Assembly: GCF_024713945.1 (NCBI RefSeq)
Contig: NC_134678.1
Location: 4,464,001-4,528,000 of the forward strand
DNA: 64,000 nucleotides
Reading direction: 5' to 3'
Source of the DNA: Dermatophagoides farinae
Taxonomy: Eukaryota; Arthropoda; Arachnida; Sarcoptiformes; Pyroglyphidae
In this document: piece by piece, positions 38,901-50,637 of the stretch
How the letters are laid out: every line of letters begins with the position of its first letter
How positions within the stretch are numbered: position 1 is the first letter of the stretch
Made by a program: the position numbers and the translations under genes
Notes under the pieces: generated by a model
The model's input: only the letters and a program-made list of their open reading frames with translations
Told to the model about the DNA's origin: nothing
Database searches by the model: none

Positions 38901-40471
38901 CATTATCAGATAATTGAACTACTTGGCTATAATAATCATTCAAAATCAGTGTTTTTTGTTGGACAATCATTGAATCAATCATCGAATGATGAAGGAGAAA
39001 AAGTGATTTCCGAACAAGATATGCGCATCAATTTATTCGTTTTTAATCTGGAACATAGCCTTGTACATTGCATTACCTGTCAATTGATTAAGTGTTATCA
39101 AGCTAAACATTTGAATAATCAATCTGTCTGTATTGATTTGGCCAATTCAGCTACAATTAACGAGAATGATGCTGATGAAGAATCATGTATTTTTCAACAT
39201 GTTTACTTTAGTCCATCATCCGAATATGCAATTGTTAGCTGTTTGGTTGGAATTGTACCTAAAATTTATCTTGTAAAATTTGGTGATCAACCGGATCTTG
39301 TTGAAAGTGCGTATCGTATCATTTAAAATTATTGACTAATGAATTTTAATTTTTTATTCCATAGATATTATGCTATTTGATGATAATTCTGAATTAGAAT
39401 CGCGCGTACAGTCAAAAATTATGCCCAATGTTGAGAATTTCATTTTTACTCGTGAGAATGATAATTTAATCAAATGTAAGTTTGAAGGTTCAGAATCTTT
39501 ATAAAAAAAAAATAATTTTACTCCTAGATTTTCGAATCAAACTATTAACACCGCAAAATTTTGATCATGAAGAAATTGGCAAATATTCAATGCTGCTTGA
39601 AATGTATCCATCACGTCATCGTTATCATTATCTACCAAAAACAACTATAAATAGTCAAGGTACATTCCATAAACGTATCTATCCGGATTTAGAATGGGCC
39701 GTACATATGGTCACCGAACATGATTTTATTTATGCGTGGCTTGATGGGCAATTCTATCAAGATGGCAATCATTCATTACATGAATTATCATTCGAAGAAT
39801 TATTGGTAGATTATTCAACCTTGATCGATTTTATTGTCACAAATATGACATTTGTCAATATCGCACAAACCTGTCTTATTGGCCATAATGTTGGCGGATA
39901 TTTTGTATTAAATTCTTTATCGACAACATCGATCGAATGTGGGATTGCTATATCATCGTTCGTCGATTGGAATACAATCAGTAAGCGTAAAACAAATCTT
40001 ATGAATGCAGTCATCGTATAAATTTTTTCTCTTAAATATCTATAGATAGTTTTTTGGCTGAACAATATATTGATGTGGATAAAGTACGATCAAATGATCT
40101 ACAATATTTGCTCAAAATGACATTGAATTGGAAAATGCTCGAAAATAAAAATTTACTCATCATACATGGAACTTCAAACGGTACACATATTATATTATTT
40201 GTTTCACAACCAATCTTATAATCAACTTTTATTCATAGAAATGTTTCCAATCAGTCAATCAATGAGGCTGATGAAAAGTTTAACATTGGAAGAACAAAAT
40301 CGTTACATTAAATTTCATCAGAATCCATCCCACGACGATATGGATGAAATGAATTGGACAAGTCATCATTTCATGGAATTATATGTTGATCATGGAAATT
40401 CATTCGACACGTTAATCGAACATTTTTATAGAAAGATCGAATTCTTTTTGTTCCAATGGATAATAGTTTAA
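32944..40471 (+). CDS. DPP6/DPP10-like inactive dipeptidyl peptidase homologue
   Basis: S9B-fold type II membrane protein, about 925 residues. Exons: 32944-32973, 34814-34931, 35026-35124, 35303-35397, 35501-35587, 35711-35766, 36908-37091, 37908-38201, 38266-38502, 38601-38783, 38844-39306, 39365-39475, 39528-39980, 40046-40180, 40239-40471; every junction is in phase. A short acidic tail (MEEDFEFEDK) precedes an anchor (SAVISVICTIIILAILIL). The catalytic landmarks are gone: the elbow reads GHNVGGYF with Asn in place of Ser, the Asp segment reads HGTSNEMFP, and the Glu-Glu motif is replaced near IYRDFIFEKPTSLWWSP. In vertebrates, catalytically dead relatives (DPP6, DPP10) are Kv4 channel auxiliary subunits; whether this one has that role is inference. 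Exon order and anchor spacing match the upstream paralogue, suggesting tandem duplication. Confidence 0.85.
34459..34478. repeat. (GT)10 microsatellite in intron 1
   Basis: Followed by imperfect GT/GA repeats up to about 34500; lies in the first intron of the second DPP gene. Confidence 0.9.
34647..34669. repeat. Poly-A tract of 23
   Basis: Uninterrupted A23 just upstream of exon 2 of the second DPP gene, on the strand opposite to a normal polypyrimidine tract. No target-site duplication was recognised, so a retroposed origin is not supported. Confidence 0.85.
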
Positions 40472-40477
40472 CTTGAT

Positions 40478-40483
40478 AATAAA
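40478..40483 (+). terminator. AATAAA poly(A) signal of the second DPP gene
   Basis: Six bases after the stop codon and about 70 bp before the stop codon of the convergent UGP gene, so cleavage would fall close to or within the UGP 3' end. Confidence 0.5.
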
Positions 40484-40550
40484 AAAAATCAATTTAAAAA
40501 CTTGTGTGACAATTACAGCGAATTTTCCAATGTTTATGATGGCAAAGAAT

Positions 40551-42352
<1,802 letters not shown>

Positions 42353-44012
42353 TTTTGATGAAAAAATTATATTAATATATCAATTATGATGAAGTTATAA
42401 CTTATCGATGAATATAATATGGAAATTATGCTAACAAGAAAAATTAAAGGATTTCGAATATGAACAAATTCGATGCATTTGATCAGGATGGCTAGTTCTA
42501 TTTAAATATTTTGTATGTATGATCTGACATGAGCTCATCAATTAATTGACATACAAATGGGGTTTTCAATTTATTTATTTTTTTTTTTTTTGATTATACT
42601 CAAATCCGATCAGATGATAATAATTATCCCATTATCACCAATAAATACATAGGGAAAAAAACTATTAATTGAATTGATCTATGGATCTTTTAGTATGAAA
42701 ATAATCTTGTATGATAGATTTTATTGATATAAAAGAAAAATCAGAAAAATATTCAATAATGTATTATGCGGTATTGGTTTCTTTTAAAATCTCGTTATGA
42801 ATAAACACTTGACATTATTTAATCTAATCTAATAATACACAATTTGGTCACACCCAAACTTATCGTCAAAACGAAAAAATTGCATCAAGTCTTTTTGTTG
42901 TGTTATGTTGATTGTTGATTATCGAGAAAAAGAAGTTCAAAGTTAAACTTAATAAAGTACAAAAAAAAAACAAACTCATTCGTCATAGGATCAGTTTTTT
43001 TCACATTTAAAAAACATCAATTTACTAAATGAATGATTGAATCAAATAAATACATCGCGGCGAATAAACATTTGTTCATTATAACAAATAACAAAAATAA
43101 TATTAATTTTCATCGATCAAAATAAAAATATAGATAGAAAATTGAGTTGATCAATGATTGACATGGCATAAAAAATAATCAGCTACTGATAAAGTTGTTG
43201 TATACAGTTATATAGTAGTAGGATTGATAAATGTACTCACGTTTTTTTTTGGTTTAACAACGGTACAAAAAACAAGAACAATTGTAAGAGATCAATTGAT
43301 AGATATGTATAATAAGATATTAATGATCACTTATTTTGACCATATGAATGCATATATATTTTGTATAAGTTGGATGATGATAAGAATCAAGATAATATAC
43401 TTGAAATGTTTTTCAAATTATTGCCAATTTATATTCAAATTAAAGAATGTAAAAGAAATGTTCAATGTGCTTGCATGAGCAACAATTTGTTGGAAAATGC
43501 CAGCATATACATTTACAGGAAATAAAAAGCCAAAAAGGTTACATTAAATAGTAGACAAATAAGATGACAACATTGTTTTATTTTAATTTCACCATCAATC
43601 TACCACTCACCAATATAATAATGAAAATTATAGTGTGATTTTTTTATCAATATGGCCATGATAGCAGTGGTAGCTGAAAAACATGTCATTCTAAACTTTA
43701 CGACGAATATTGGCAGAAGAAATGAATTTACTAATTCAATTATGATCATGAATTGCATATGTTAATGTTTGGATAAATTCCAATTAAAAAAAAATTCGAA
43801 CACATGTTTTTCTAAAAACTAGCGGCTAAAAATCACTAGCCGCTAGTTCAGCACGGTGGCCATAGTAAATACTGCCATCTTTCGCGTGACCAAACATTCA
43901 TTGGTTGCTATGGTTTCGGCGCGATTCATCGTTTATAACTAAAAATTTATTTATAAACAAAAAAGAATTTTTTCAGTAGTATTTTTTTTAAAATAAATTA
44001 AATAAAAAAAAT
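42353..44012. other. Divergent intergenic region between UGP and the CDK20-like gene
   Basis: About 1.66 kb, AT-rich. The only structured element I see is the GC-richer hairpin near 43817-43848, 165 bp before the kinase ATG. A short open frame near 43224-43478 has no recognisable content. Confidence 0.6.
43817..43848. repeat. Perfect 12-bp stem hairpin upstream of the CDK20-like gene
   Basis: AACTAGCGGCTA (43817-43828) pairs exactly with 43837-43848 across an eight-base loop. It is GC-rich compared with its surroundings and lies in the presumed promoter or 5' UTR. It may be a dyad binding site or a small RNA hairpin; nothing in the sequence decides. Confidence 0.8.
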
Positions 44013-45353
44013 ATGGACCGTATGCGTCTTAAAGATAGATTAAATACTTCATCAACAGTGGATTCATCATCAATGATATCAAATGGTAATTCATTAGAAG
44101 TTTCAAAATTGCCAACTAATTCTCTAATGAATGATATTGATCGTTTAGTATCAAATTCAAAAAGAAAACACCATTTTAAAGAAAAATATCAAATCAAATG
44201 TCATCTTAGTGCAGGAGCTCATGGCATTGTCCTATGGGCAATCGATCGTCATCATTCAAATCATGAAAACTCTGATGAGATATCTAGTGCTTGTTCGCCA
44301 GAATCACCACTCATAAAATGCTCTAAAAACGATTATTACAATTTCAGTCATGATTTTCATGAAAATTCAAATGAATTACAAAAAATTAGAAATTATGCAA
44401 TCAAACGAATTTTCATTCGCAATCGTATCATTCCAGTGAAATTGATTCGTGAGATTAAATCCTTACAATTTTTGAAAGGTCATCCAAATGTCATTGAAAT
44501 ACTTGATGTCTGTCCATCAGGCTCTACCATTAATCTGGTCTTTCCATTATTGCCTACAAATTTGACCACTCTAATCTATAGCCCAAAAGTAAACAGAATT
44601 TCTCAAGATTTATCTTTGTTAACATCCGAATTTTCCATTCGTTTTTATTTTCGTATGCTCATTAATGGTTTAGATCATCTCCATCGAAATGGCATAATTC
44701 ATAGAGATTTAAAACCCTCTAACATTTTGATCGACTGGAATGGCCAATTGAAATTAGCCGATTTCGGCCAAGCACGTGCCATTGACTTTATCAAAGAAGA
44801 TAGCGATCAAGAATTTTCGAATGATGTTTGTACCAGATGGTATCGTGCTCCCGAATTATTGTGGGGTTCTACTCATTATGGCTCTGAAGTCGACCTCTGG
44901 TCCTCAGGTTGCATTCTTGCCGAAATGATTCAAAAATATCCATTATTTCATGGAGAAACTGATATAGAACAATTGAGCTTGATAGTGCGGTCTTTGGGAA
45001 ATCCGGAATCCGGAGAATGGACAAAAAATCTACCAGATTTTACTAAAATTCAATTTGTTCAAGTGGACTCATTCGATACGGTTGTAGAAACTGAATTACC
45101 TGGATGGTTGGAGAAATTTTCTGAAAAAAATGGTATCGAATTATATGGATCGGATTCAAGGTTGACACTAGACCTGATTTCCAAAATCATCAGATATGGT
45201 GAACGTTGTACAACTAATGACTTATTACAACATGAATATTTTCATTCTCATGATTTTACAAAGGAACAAGAATATGATACTGAAGAAAAATTTCTTATTA
45301 AACCCAAGTTCATAGAACATTTATCGGGACCTCCACCAGATATCAAAAAATAA
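44013..45353 (+). CDS. CDK20 (cell-cycle-related kinase)-like protein kinase
   Basis: Single-exon Ser/Thr kinase of 446 residues, longer than vertebrate CDK20 (about 346) because of an N-terminal extension of about 60 residues and a roughly 50-residue insertion between the glycine loop (LSAGAHGIV, about residue 66) and the catalytic Lys (YAIKRI, about 129). HRDLKPSN is near residue 229, DFGQARA follows, and the activation segment ends TRWYRAPELLWG, with a CMGC-type WYRAPEL. The segment LPDFTKIQF after the CMGC insert resembles CDK20 (LPDYNKISF). The helix in the PSTAIRE position reads IIPVKLIREIKSLQFL. CDK20 acts with ICK/MAK kinases in ciliary length control; in an animal with few ciliated cells the role may differ. 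No intron is evident. It could be another divergent CDK, but CDK20 fits best. Confidence 0.75.
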   Translation: MDRMRLKDRLNTSSTVDSSSMISNGNSLEVSKLPTNSLMNDIDRLVSNSKRKHHFKEKYQIKCHLSAGAHGIVLWAIDRHHSNHENSDEISSACSPESPLIKCSKNDYYNFSHDFHENSNELQKIRNYAIKRIFIRNRIIPVKLIREIKSLQFLKGHPNVIEILDVCPSGSTINLVFPLLPTNLTTLIYSPKVNRISQDLSLLTSEFSIRFYFRMLINGLDHLHRNGIIHRDLKPSNILIDWNGQLKLADFGQARAIDFIKEDSDQEFSNDVCTRWYRAPELLWGSTHYGSEVDLWSSGCILAEMIQKYPLFHGETDIEQLSLIVRSLGNPESGEWTKNLPDFTKIQFVQVDSFDTVVETELPGWLEKFSEKNGIELYGSDSRLTLDLISKIIRYGERCTTNDLLQHEYFHSHDFTKEQEYDTEEKFLIKPKFIEHLSGPPPDIKK

Positions 45354-45399
45354 TCAAACTAACAAAACTATTGAAAAATGTTTTTTAATCATGTGGCTA

Positions 45400-46893
45400 T
45401 TATTGTTGAAAATGAACCAAGTTAAACCAATCACGTGCAATTTGTGTATTAAATTTTTGAACTTGTTCCTTGTAAAATTTTGTCATTTTTATCTGATCAT
45501 ATTTGGGACGAAGCCGATAATCGTGTTGTAGACAAGTAGCAATGAAATTCTTGAAATTTTTTGAATACTTTTCTTTTGTTGTCGATAAAGTTGGAACATC
45601 TTTCGGATTCATGATTTTTGTTATGATCTCAAATGCAACTGTCCATTGTCCATAAGGATGATGACCAAGCGCCATTTCCAATAAAGTCATTCCTAAACTC
45701 CAGACATCTACACGGCAATCATATTTGAAATTTATTCCAGAATCAGTCGGTGGTTGAATTCTTTCCGGTGCTTGATAAGCAAGTGAACCCATTGTTCGTG
45801 ATGAAGTCATTGAATCAATCAAACATCCGGAAATACCAAAATCACATAACTTGATTTTACCTTGGTGATTGATTAGAATGTTCGATGGTTTGATATCACG
45901 ATGAATCATTTGATGAGTTTGTTTCAAATATATCAAAGCGTCAATAATTGATACTGTAACAGAACCGATAATAGATTCTGGTATAATCTGTGGAGAATTG
46001 CCGCTTTGGTACATCAGACGATCAAAACAACAATCCATCAATTCCATACAAAGCCATAGTTCGGAATCATAATTCATTAAAATATAACCAAAAAATTTGA
46101 CAATGTTTTCATGTTGACTTTTGGATAACAACTCTAACTCATTCAAAACATGTTTTCGACTATCATCGTCTAGGCCATTTTCCATATTAAAGTCGAGACG
46201 ATATTTCATTCGTTTCACCGCGATATGAGAACCGGATTGAAGATGCAAAAAACGCTGAACATAACCAAAATTTCCTGAACCTAAGTCACCAATCTTGCGA
46301 AAATCATTTGAAGTTAAATTTGAATATTGGTAGCCATTAATGCAGAATGATGATGAATTACAACGATTAGCTTTTTCGCTGTTGATAAAATCGGAAAGTT
46401 TAGATCGAGATGATCTTTTTTCATTGATATGAGACCATGAATTGCCTAATAAATAAACACGGTTAATAAAAACTAAAAATTCAGAGAAAATCTTACCGAA
46501 AGAAGGAGCGCCCTTCCTGACCAAATCTGCATAGATTATGTCTCTTGAAGGCTTGCAGTGGGAATGTGGTCCTGAAAAACTTAACGATAAATTTGCATTC
46601 ACTTTTCGAGCAAGTCGATTTTGTCGTCTTTGTTGAGCATCAACTGAGTAGCATCTTCGATTCAACGATTGTACATTAGTTTCAGAATCTTCGGATTTAA
46701 AATCAAGTATCTCGAATTTCAAAGATTCGTCTGAGAATGATGAAAAATTCACATCTAATCCATCAATGATTTCATGTTTTTTGTAACAGATACCTCGAAC
46801 CTTATTTTCATTTGAAGGTGTGGAATTTGGATCAAATTCTTGATCACCAAAATATCTTGTTCTAACTTTGCGAAAAAAATTACAAATTGTCAT
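45400..46893 (-). CDS. Divergent MAP kinase kinase (MKK4/MKK7/MKK3 class)
   Basis: Dual-specificity kinase of the STE7 family. Exons 46497-46893 and 45400-46445 with a 51-bp intron; about 480 residues. The N-terminal 180 residues are variable and include a basic-then-hydrophobic stretch (RLARKVNANLSLSF), like a MAPK docking site. The kinase core has LGSGNFGYV, IAVKRM, the MELM hinge, HRDIKPSNIL, KLCDFGISG, APERI and DVWSLGMTLLEMALG. The activation loop reads SMTSSRTMGSLAYQAPERI, with Ser at both expected phosphosites rather than the Ser/Thr pair usual in MKK4 and MKK7. The C-terminal segment around VQKFNTQIARDWFNLV may be a DVD-type docking helix. It sits between JNK- and p38-kinase kinases in appearance and I cannot assign it to one. 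It converges on the CDK20-like gene, 46 bp between stop codons. Confidence 0.8.
   Translation of the reverse strand: MTICNFFRKVRTRYFGDQEFDPNSTPSNENKVRGICYKKHEIIDGLDVNFSSFSDESLKFEILDFKSEDSETNVQSLNRRCYSVDAQQRRQNRLARKVNANLSLSFSGPHSHCKPSRDIIYADLVRKGAPSFGKIFSEFLVFINRVYLLGNSWSHINEKRSSRSKLSDFINSEKANRCNSSSFCINGYQYSNLTSNDFRKIGDLGSGNFGYVQRFLHLQSGSHIAVKRMKYRLDFNMENGLDDDSRKHVLNELELLSKSQHENIVKFFGYILMNYDSELWLCMELMDCCFDRLMYQSGNSPQIIPESIIGSVTVSIIDALIYLKQTHQMIHRDIKPSNILINHQGKIKLCDFGISGCLIDSMTSSRTMGSLAYQAPERIQPPTDSGINFKYDCRVDVWSLGMTLLEMALGHHPYGQWTVAFEIITKIMNPKDVPTLSTTKEKYSKNFKNFIATCLQHDYRLRPKYDQIKMTKFYKEQVQKFNTQIARDWFNLVHFQQ
46446..46496 (-). other. 51-bp intron, multiple of three and free of stops
   Basis: GTAAGA donor at the high-coordinate end and TTTATTAG acceptor at the low end. 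Retaining it would add 17 mostly hydrophobic residues without breaking the frame, so both forms of the MAP2K would be translatable. Removal is favoured because of the good splice signals and because the retained piece is unlike its surroundings. Confidence 0.6.
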
Positions 46894-47442
46894 AGTGCTG
46901 ATTGTTGCAAGTTGCTTTGAGTTTGTTTAAACGAAATATTTGGTTCAGCTTCCAAGTTGACAATGTTTGAATAATCACACCAATGTACGCTTGGCACAAC
47001 ATAACACAAAAATAAAAAATTGAAAATAGTTACAACTGACCTATCAAATCCGAACTTGGTTTTGCGAGATCTTAAATACAATTCTTCTAGGTGTGCTCAT
47101 GTTGATGAATAGTTGTCGTTACCGAGTGACCCTGTAACGTCAATCATGTGGCCTATCATTCGCTCGACTGGACCTCCCATTCGTTTTGTTATCATTTAGT
47201 ACCTGTTAGGCTCAAATTAAACTTTTTCATTAAGGTTGAAGCACTAACAAAAATAAAATAGAAAAAAAATCTAACATTGGCTAGTATGAAATGAAAATTC
47301 AAATTTCATTGAACGTCCTTTATGTACGAATTGAACAAAAAAAAATTTTCGAGTGAAATGTGTGATTCAATTTGGGTTTAATATTTTTTTATTTTGATTA
47401 TGTAAAAACTATTTTTCAACTTAAAATTCTCAAAAATTAATC
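46894..47442. other. Divergent intergenic region between MAP2K and YL1
   Basis: 549 bp between two outward-facing start codons. No exon was recognised. The short open frame near 46890-47081 runs straight into the MAP2K start with a stop between and has no family features. Confidence 0.6.
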
Positions 47443-48873
47443 ATGGCAGAATTGACAAAATCATTAGCATCGACTAGAGAACGTCGATCCAATGCCGGTT
47501 CTAATATGTCTAGATTGCTAGACAAAGAAGAAGAGGATGAATTTTATAAAACTCAATATGGTGGTTTCGATGAGGTATGATTCTGTATTTTGCTAATTTT
47601 TTTTTATATTAATTTTGACTGTTTTCAGATTGAGAATGACAATGATTTCTCTGCCTCTGATTCTTCAGATTCTGAAAATGTCATCGATTCTGATTTTGAT
47701 ATCGATGAAAATGTCGATCCAATCGTCGATGAAGATGAAGGTGAAAAAATGATCCAACAAGAAGAAAAACGGGAACGCCGAGCTGCAACAAAACGTAAAT
47801 CATTTTATCGCGAACCTTGTATTAAAAAACCAACTGCGGCAATGAAATCACCATCATCTGTTGTTCGTCGTACTCCTCGAACTTCACTCATCAGTACTGT
47901 GCCTGTATCACGAAATACAACACTTCGTTCTGATGATGCACAATCGCTTTATAAAAATCTTCGCGAATCTACAAAGAAATCATCAAGAGAAACGAAAGAA
48001 AACCTTGAAGATGAACGACGTCGAAAATTAAAATCCAAGTATAAACGAAAACAACCATATCGACAGCCCACACAAGAGGAACGTTTACGTGAAGCTAAAA
48101 GAACGGAAATCGAAAATATGCGTTCCCTGGAAGCTTATAAAAATATGGAAATAGAAAAATCGAAACGTAATAAGACAAGTAAAAAGTTACCCAATGTTCC
48201 AATGATTCGTTATCAGTCGTATCGTGAAAACTCAAAAGATTCAGATCCATGCTATAGAACAATCATCTCATTTCCTAATGAAGAAATTTTCGATAATTAC
48301 TTTGGAAGATATAATCAAACATCTCATAAGTCCGAAATCAATCAACAACCTCGAAAACGTCCTATTTCAGTTCTTTCTGGTCTCCCTATTCGTTACAAAG
48401 ATCCTTTAACCAGATTTCCTTTTGCTAAAGCCAAAGAATTTAGTGTTATTCGCGATTCCTATGTCCGTTATTTGGAACAATCTACATTGCGAGATGATGT
48501 AACAATAAAAAAGTTTACAGACTCTTATCAATTATCGCCTGTATTGGAGTTAAAATTGGACCAAACAAATCAAACATCCAAATTAGTTATTACCGGCAAT
48601 TCTAATCAATCTCAAGGGGTGACAAATCCGATCAAAGCATCCGCAGCTGTCACCACAATGGCCACAATTCATTCTACAAATGAAACGATTCGAGATGTTT
48701 GTAAATATCGAACATTGAAACCGAAAATTCCCATGTCTATTACTTCCATTTCATCCAATACTAATAGCCCTGTTTCCTGGTTGGTGATAACAACCAATAA
48801 TAATAAGCCACAAGTTCAACAGGTTTCAGCTTCATCAACTAACAGCTCTCAAACTAGTAATAATACACAATGA
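47443..48873 (+). CDS. YL-1: YL1/VPS72 homologue, SWR1/SRCAP complex subunit
   Basis: H2A.Z chaperone subunit of the SRCAP and Tip60 chromatin remodelling complexes; nuclear. Exons 47443-47574 and 47629-48873; about 458 residues, somewhat longer than human YL1 (364). The N-terminus RLLDKEEEDEFYKTQYGGFDE matches the H2A.Z-binding start of YL1. Acidic SDSENVIDSDFDIDENVD and basic RRAATKRKSFYREP follow, then TQEERLREAKRTEIENMRSL. The YL1 C-terminal domain lies near residue 280 (RKRPISVLSGLPIRYKDPL) with AKAKEFSVIRDSYVRYL. The C-terminal Thr/Ser/Asn-rich tail is probably a lineage extension. POLE2 starts 187 bp downstream on the same strand with its own E2F-like site, so there is no reason to call them co-transcribed. 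Confidence 0.92.
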
Positions 48874-48991
48874 ATTTGTAATGACAAACATAAAATTTAA
48901 TCATTTTTTAAAGAATAAAAGTATATGAATGAATAAATAAATTGAGTTTTACCCACGTCTATGAATAGATCTCCAAAATGTGTGAATTGAT

Positions 48992-49000
48992 TTTTCGCGC
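48992..49000 (+). promoter_or_regulatory. E2F-like site TTTTCGCGC
   Basis: Matches the E2F consensus core TTTSGCGC, 59 bp before the POLE2 start codon. DNA replication genes are classical E2F targets, which makes the site plausible; occupancy is not shown. Confidence 0.5.
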
Positions 49001-49059
49001 TAGTTTCTTTCATGTGACTTGAATGATATTTTAATTTGTTGAATCTATCTTGATTCAAA

Positions 49060-50600
49060 ATGTCTTCGTCGAATTATCGTAATCAATTGTTGAGAAAATT
49101 TCAAATGAATGGCCTTAATGTTCGTCAAGATGCCTTAAATATTTTTGAATCTGAATTCAAACATGGACAACCACCATATGAATCAATCGATGATTTTATC
49201 ACTGTTCTTATAGATAAAATGTTGACCCAAATGACTTGCGAAGATTATATTATCAATTCAGAAATGGCACAAAAAGCAATAGAAATTTTGCGTGATTCCC
49301 GACAAACACAACAGCCAAATCAACAAAACCAGAATCAAATTGTTATTAGAAATACAATCGATTTGGAACAAAGTTTGGAATCAAATTTTAAGTTCCACTA
49401 TCAACAATTAGTCAAACAACTGAAAAAACTTTCTGTATTTGAATCGGGACAATTTCGTTTGATGACAATCGATGAGCTAAATACATATGAATCGAATATT
49501 GAAATTAAATGCATTGTATTCGCCATGATTCGTCATGATCCGTCCAGAATAATGCAATTTTTGTTAGAAGACCCAACTGGTAAAATTCCATTTCAATTAA
49601 GTTCTCAAATTGTATGGCGAGAATGGGCAACATTCCAACATGGAATTTATCTAATTGAAGGTTTATATGAAGGTCGAAAGGATTCATTTCAGATTACATC
49701 GATTGGTCTTCCTCCACTTCCTATACAATCAAATTCGATCGATAATGTGGCAAATCATGTCGATGACGATGATCGAATGCTCATTTTATTGGCTGATATT
49801 CATCTTGATCAACCTACAACAATGGAAGCGCTAAAATTTTTATTTAATGGTTACAATTCTTTGCAACAGGTTCCCGATATTTTCATATTGATTGGGAATT
49901 TTTCCTCTACTCCTATTGATAACTTTGATTTCAAGGGTTTGTATGAAAGATTTTCGAAAACTTTTCATCATATTAATGACTTTCATTTGCAGATAACATG
50001 AAAAAGTTGGTTAAATTGATATCAACATTTAAAAAATTGTCACAACATTCAAAATTTATTTTTGTCCCTGGTCCAAATGATCCCAGCTCGGTTTCAACAG
50101 ATTCATTGGTTAAGCATCAATTTACTCCGGATCATTTTCCGACAACAACTACAAGATTGAAGGATTTCCATCTTCCTTCCAACCCATTTTATGTAAGATT
50201 TGATGATCGAAAATTATGCATCTTTTCGAATCGAATTGTCAGCAAATTCGCCAAAAATGTCATAAATAGCCACGAACAGCTTCATACAACGAAATTGTCG
50301 AAAAATGATCCGACAATCATGAACGATTTTTTAAAATCTATTGGACGTTTAATCATCACCAATGCTCATATAACCGCTGGTCTTTGTCGAAATTACTCCA
50401 ATTCATTATCTTTGTTTTCTCAAGCTCCTGACCTGTTGATTTTGGCTGATACTGAATCACCATATGTGGAATGTCGACCATTCGAACAAAGTTCATCACC
50501 ACATTTGACTACCTCACGATCATTCTCCAAAAATAATTTTCAATTTATTGTCTATTATCCCAAAGCCAATCAATTAGAGGAATCACAAATAAGCATTTAA
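49060..50600 (+). CDS. POLE2: DNA polymerase epsilon subunit 2 (B subunit)
   Basis: Second subunit of the leading-strand replicative polymerase; nuclear. Exons 49060-49936 and 49993-50600 (56-bp intron, GTTTGT...TTGCAG), about 494 residues against 527 in human. An N-terminal helical domain (NYRNQLLRKFQMNG) is followed by a Gln/Asn-rich linker and the OB fold (LLEDPTGKIPFQLSS, GIYLIEGLYEG). The calcineurin-like phosphoesterase domain follows (LILLADIHLDQ, IFILIGNFSS, then FIFVPGPNDP in exon 2). In B subunits this fold is catalytically dead: here NFSS replaces the metal-binding GNHE. DLLILADTESPY and FQFIVYYPKANQ near the end match the family. Convergent with AGXT2, whose stop codon is 37 bp away. 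Confidence 0.93.
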
Positions 50601-50612
50601 ATTGTTCTTTTT

Positions 50613-50618
50613 AATAAA
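50613..50618 (+). terminator. AATAAA poly(A) signal of POLE2
   Basis: Thirteen bases after the POLE2 stop. Cleavage 10-30 bases on would fall inside the AGXT2 last exon on the other strand. Confidence 0.6.
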
Positions 50619-50626
50619 TGGAAAAT

Positions 50627-50632
50627 TTTATT
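50627..50632 (-). terminator. AATAAA poly(A) signal of AGXT2
   Basis: TTTATT on the + strand, six bases beyond the AGXT2 stop. Cleavage would fall near the POLE2 stop, so the two mRNAs should overlap at their 3' ends. Confidence 0.6.
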
Positions 50633-50637
50633 CATTT

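Noticed and set aside
43224-43478. 84-codon open frame upstream of the CDK20-like gene
   Set aside because: No similarity to any family I know, strong AT bias, and no initiation or splice context that stands out.
46890-47081. Minus-strand frame just upstream of the MAP2K start as an extra N-terminal exon
   Set aside because: It runs into a stop right before the MAP2K ATG, has no good donor in phase, and MTICNFFRKV is a plausible start.
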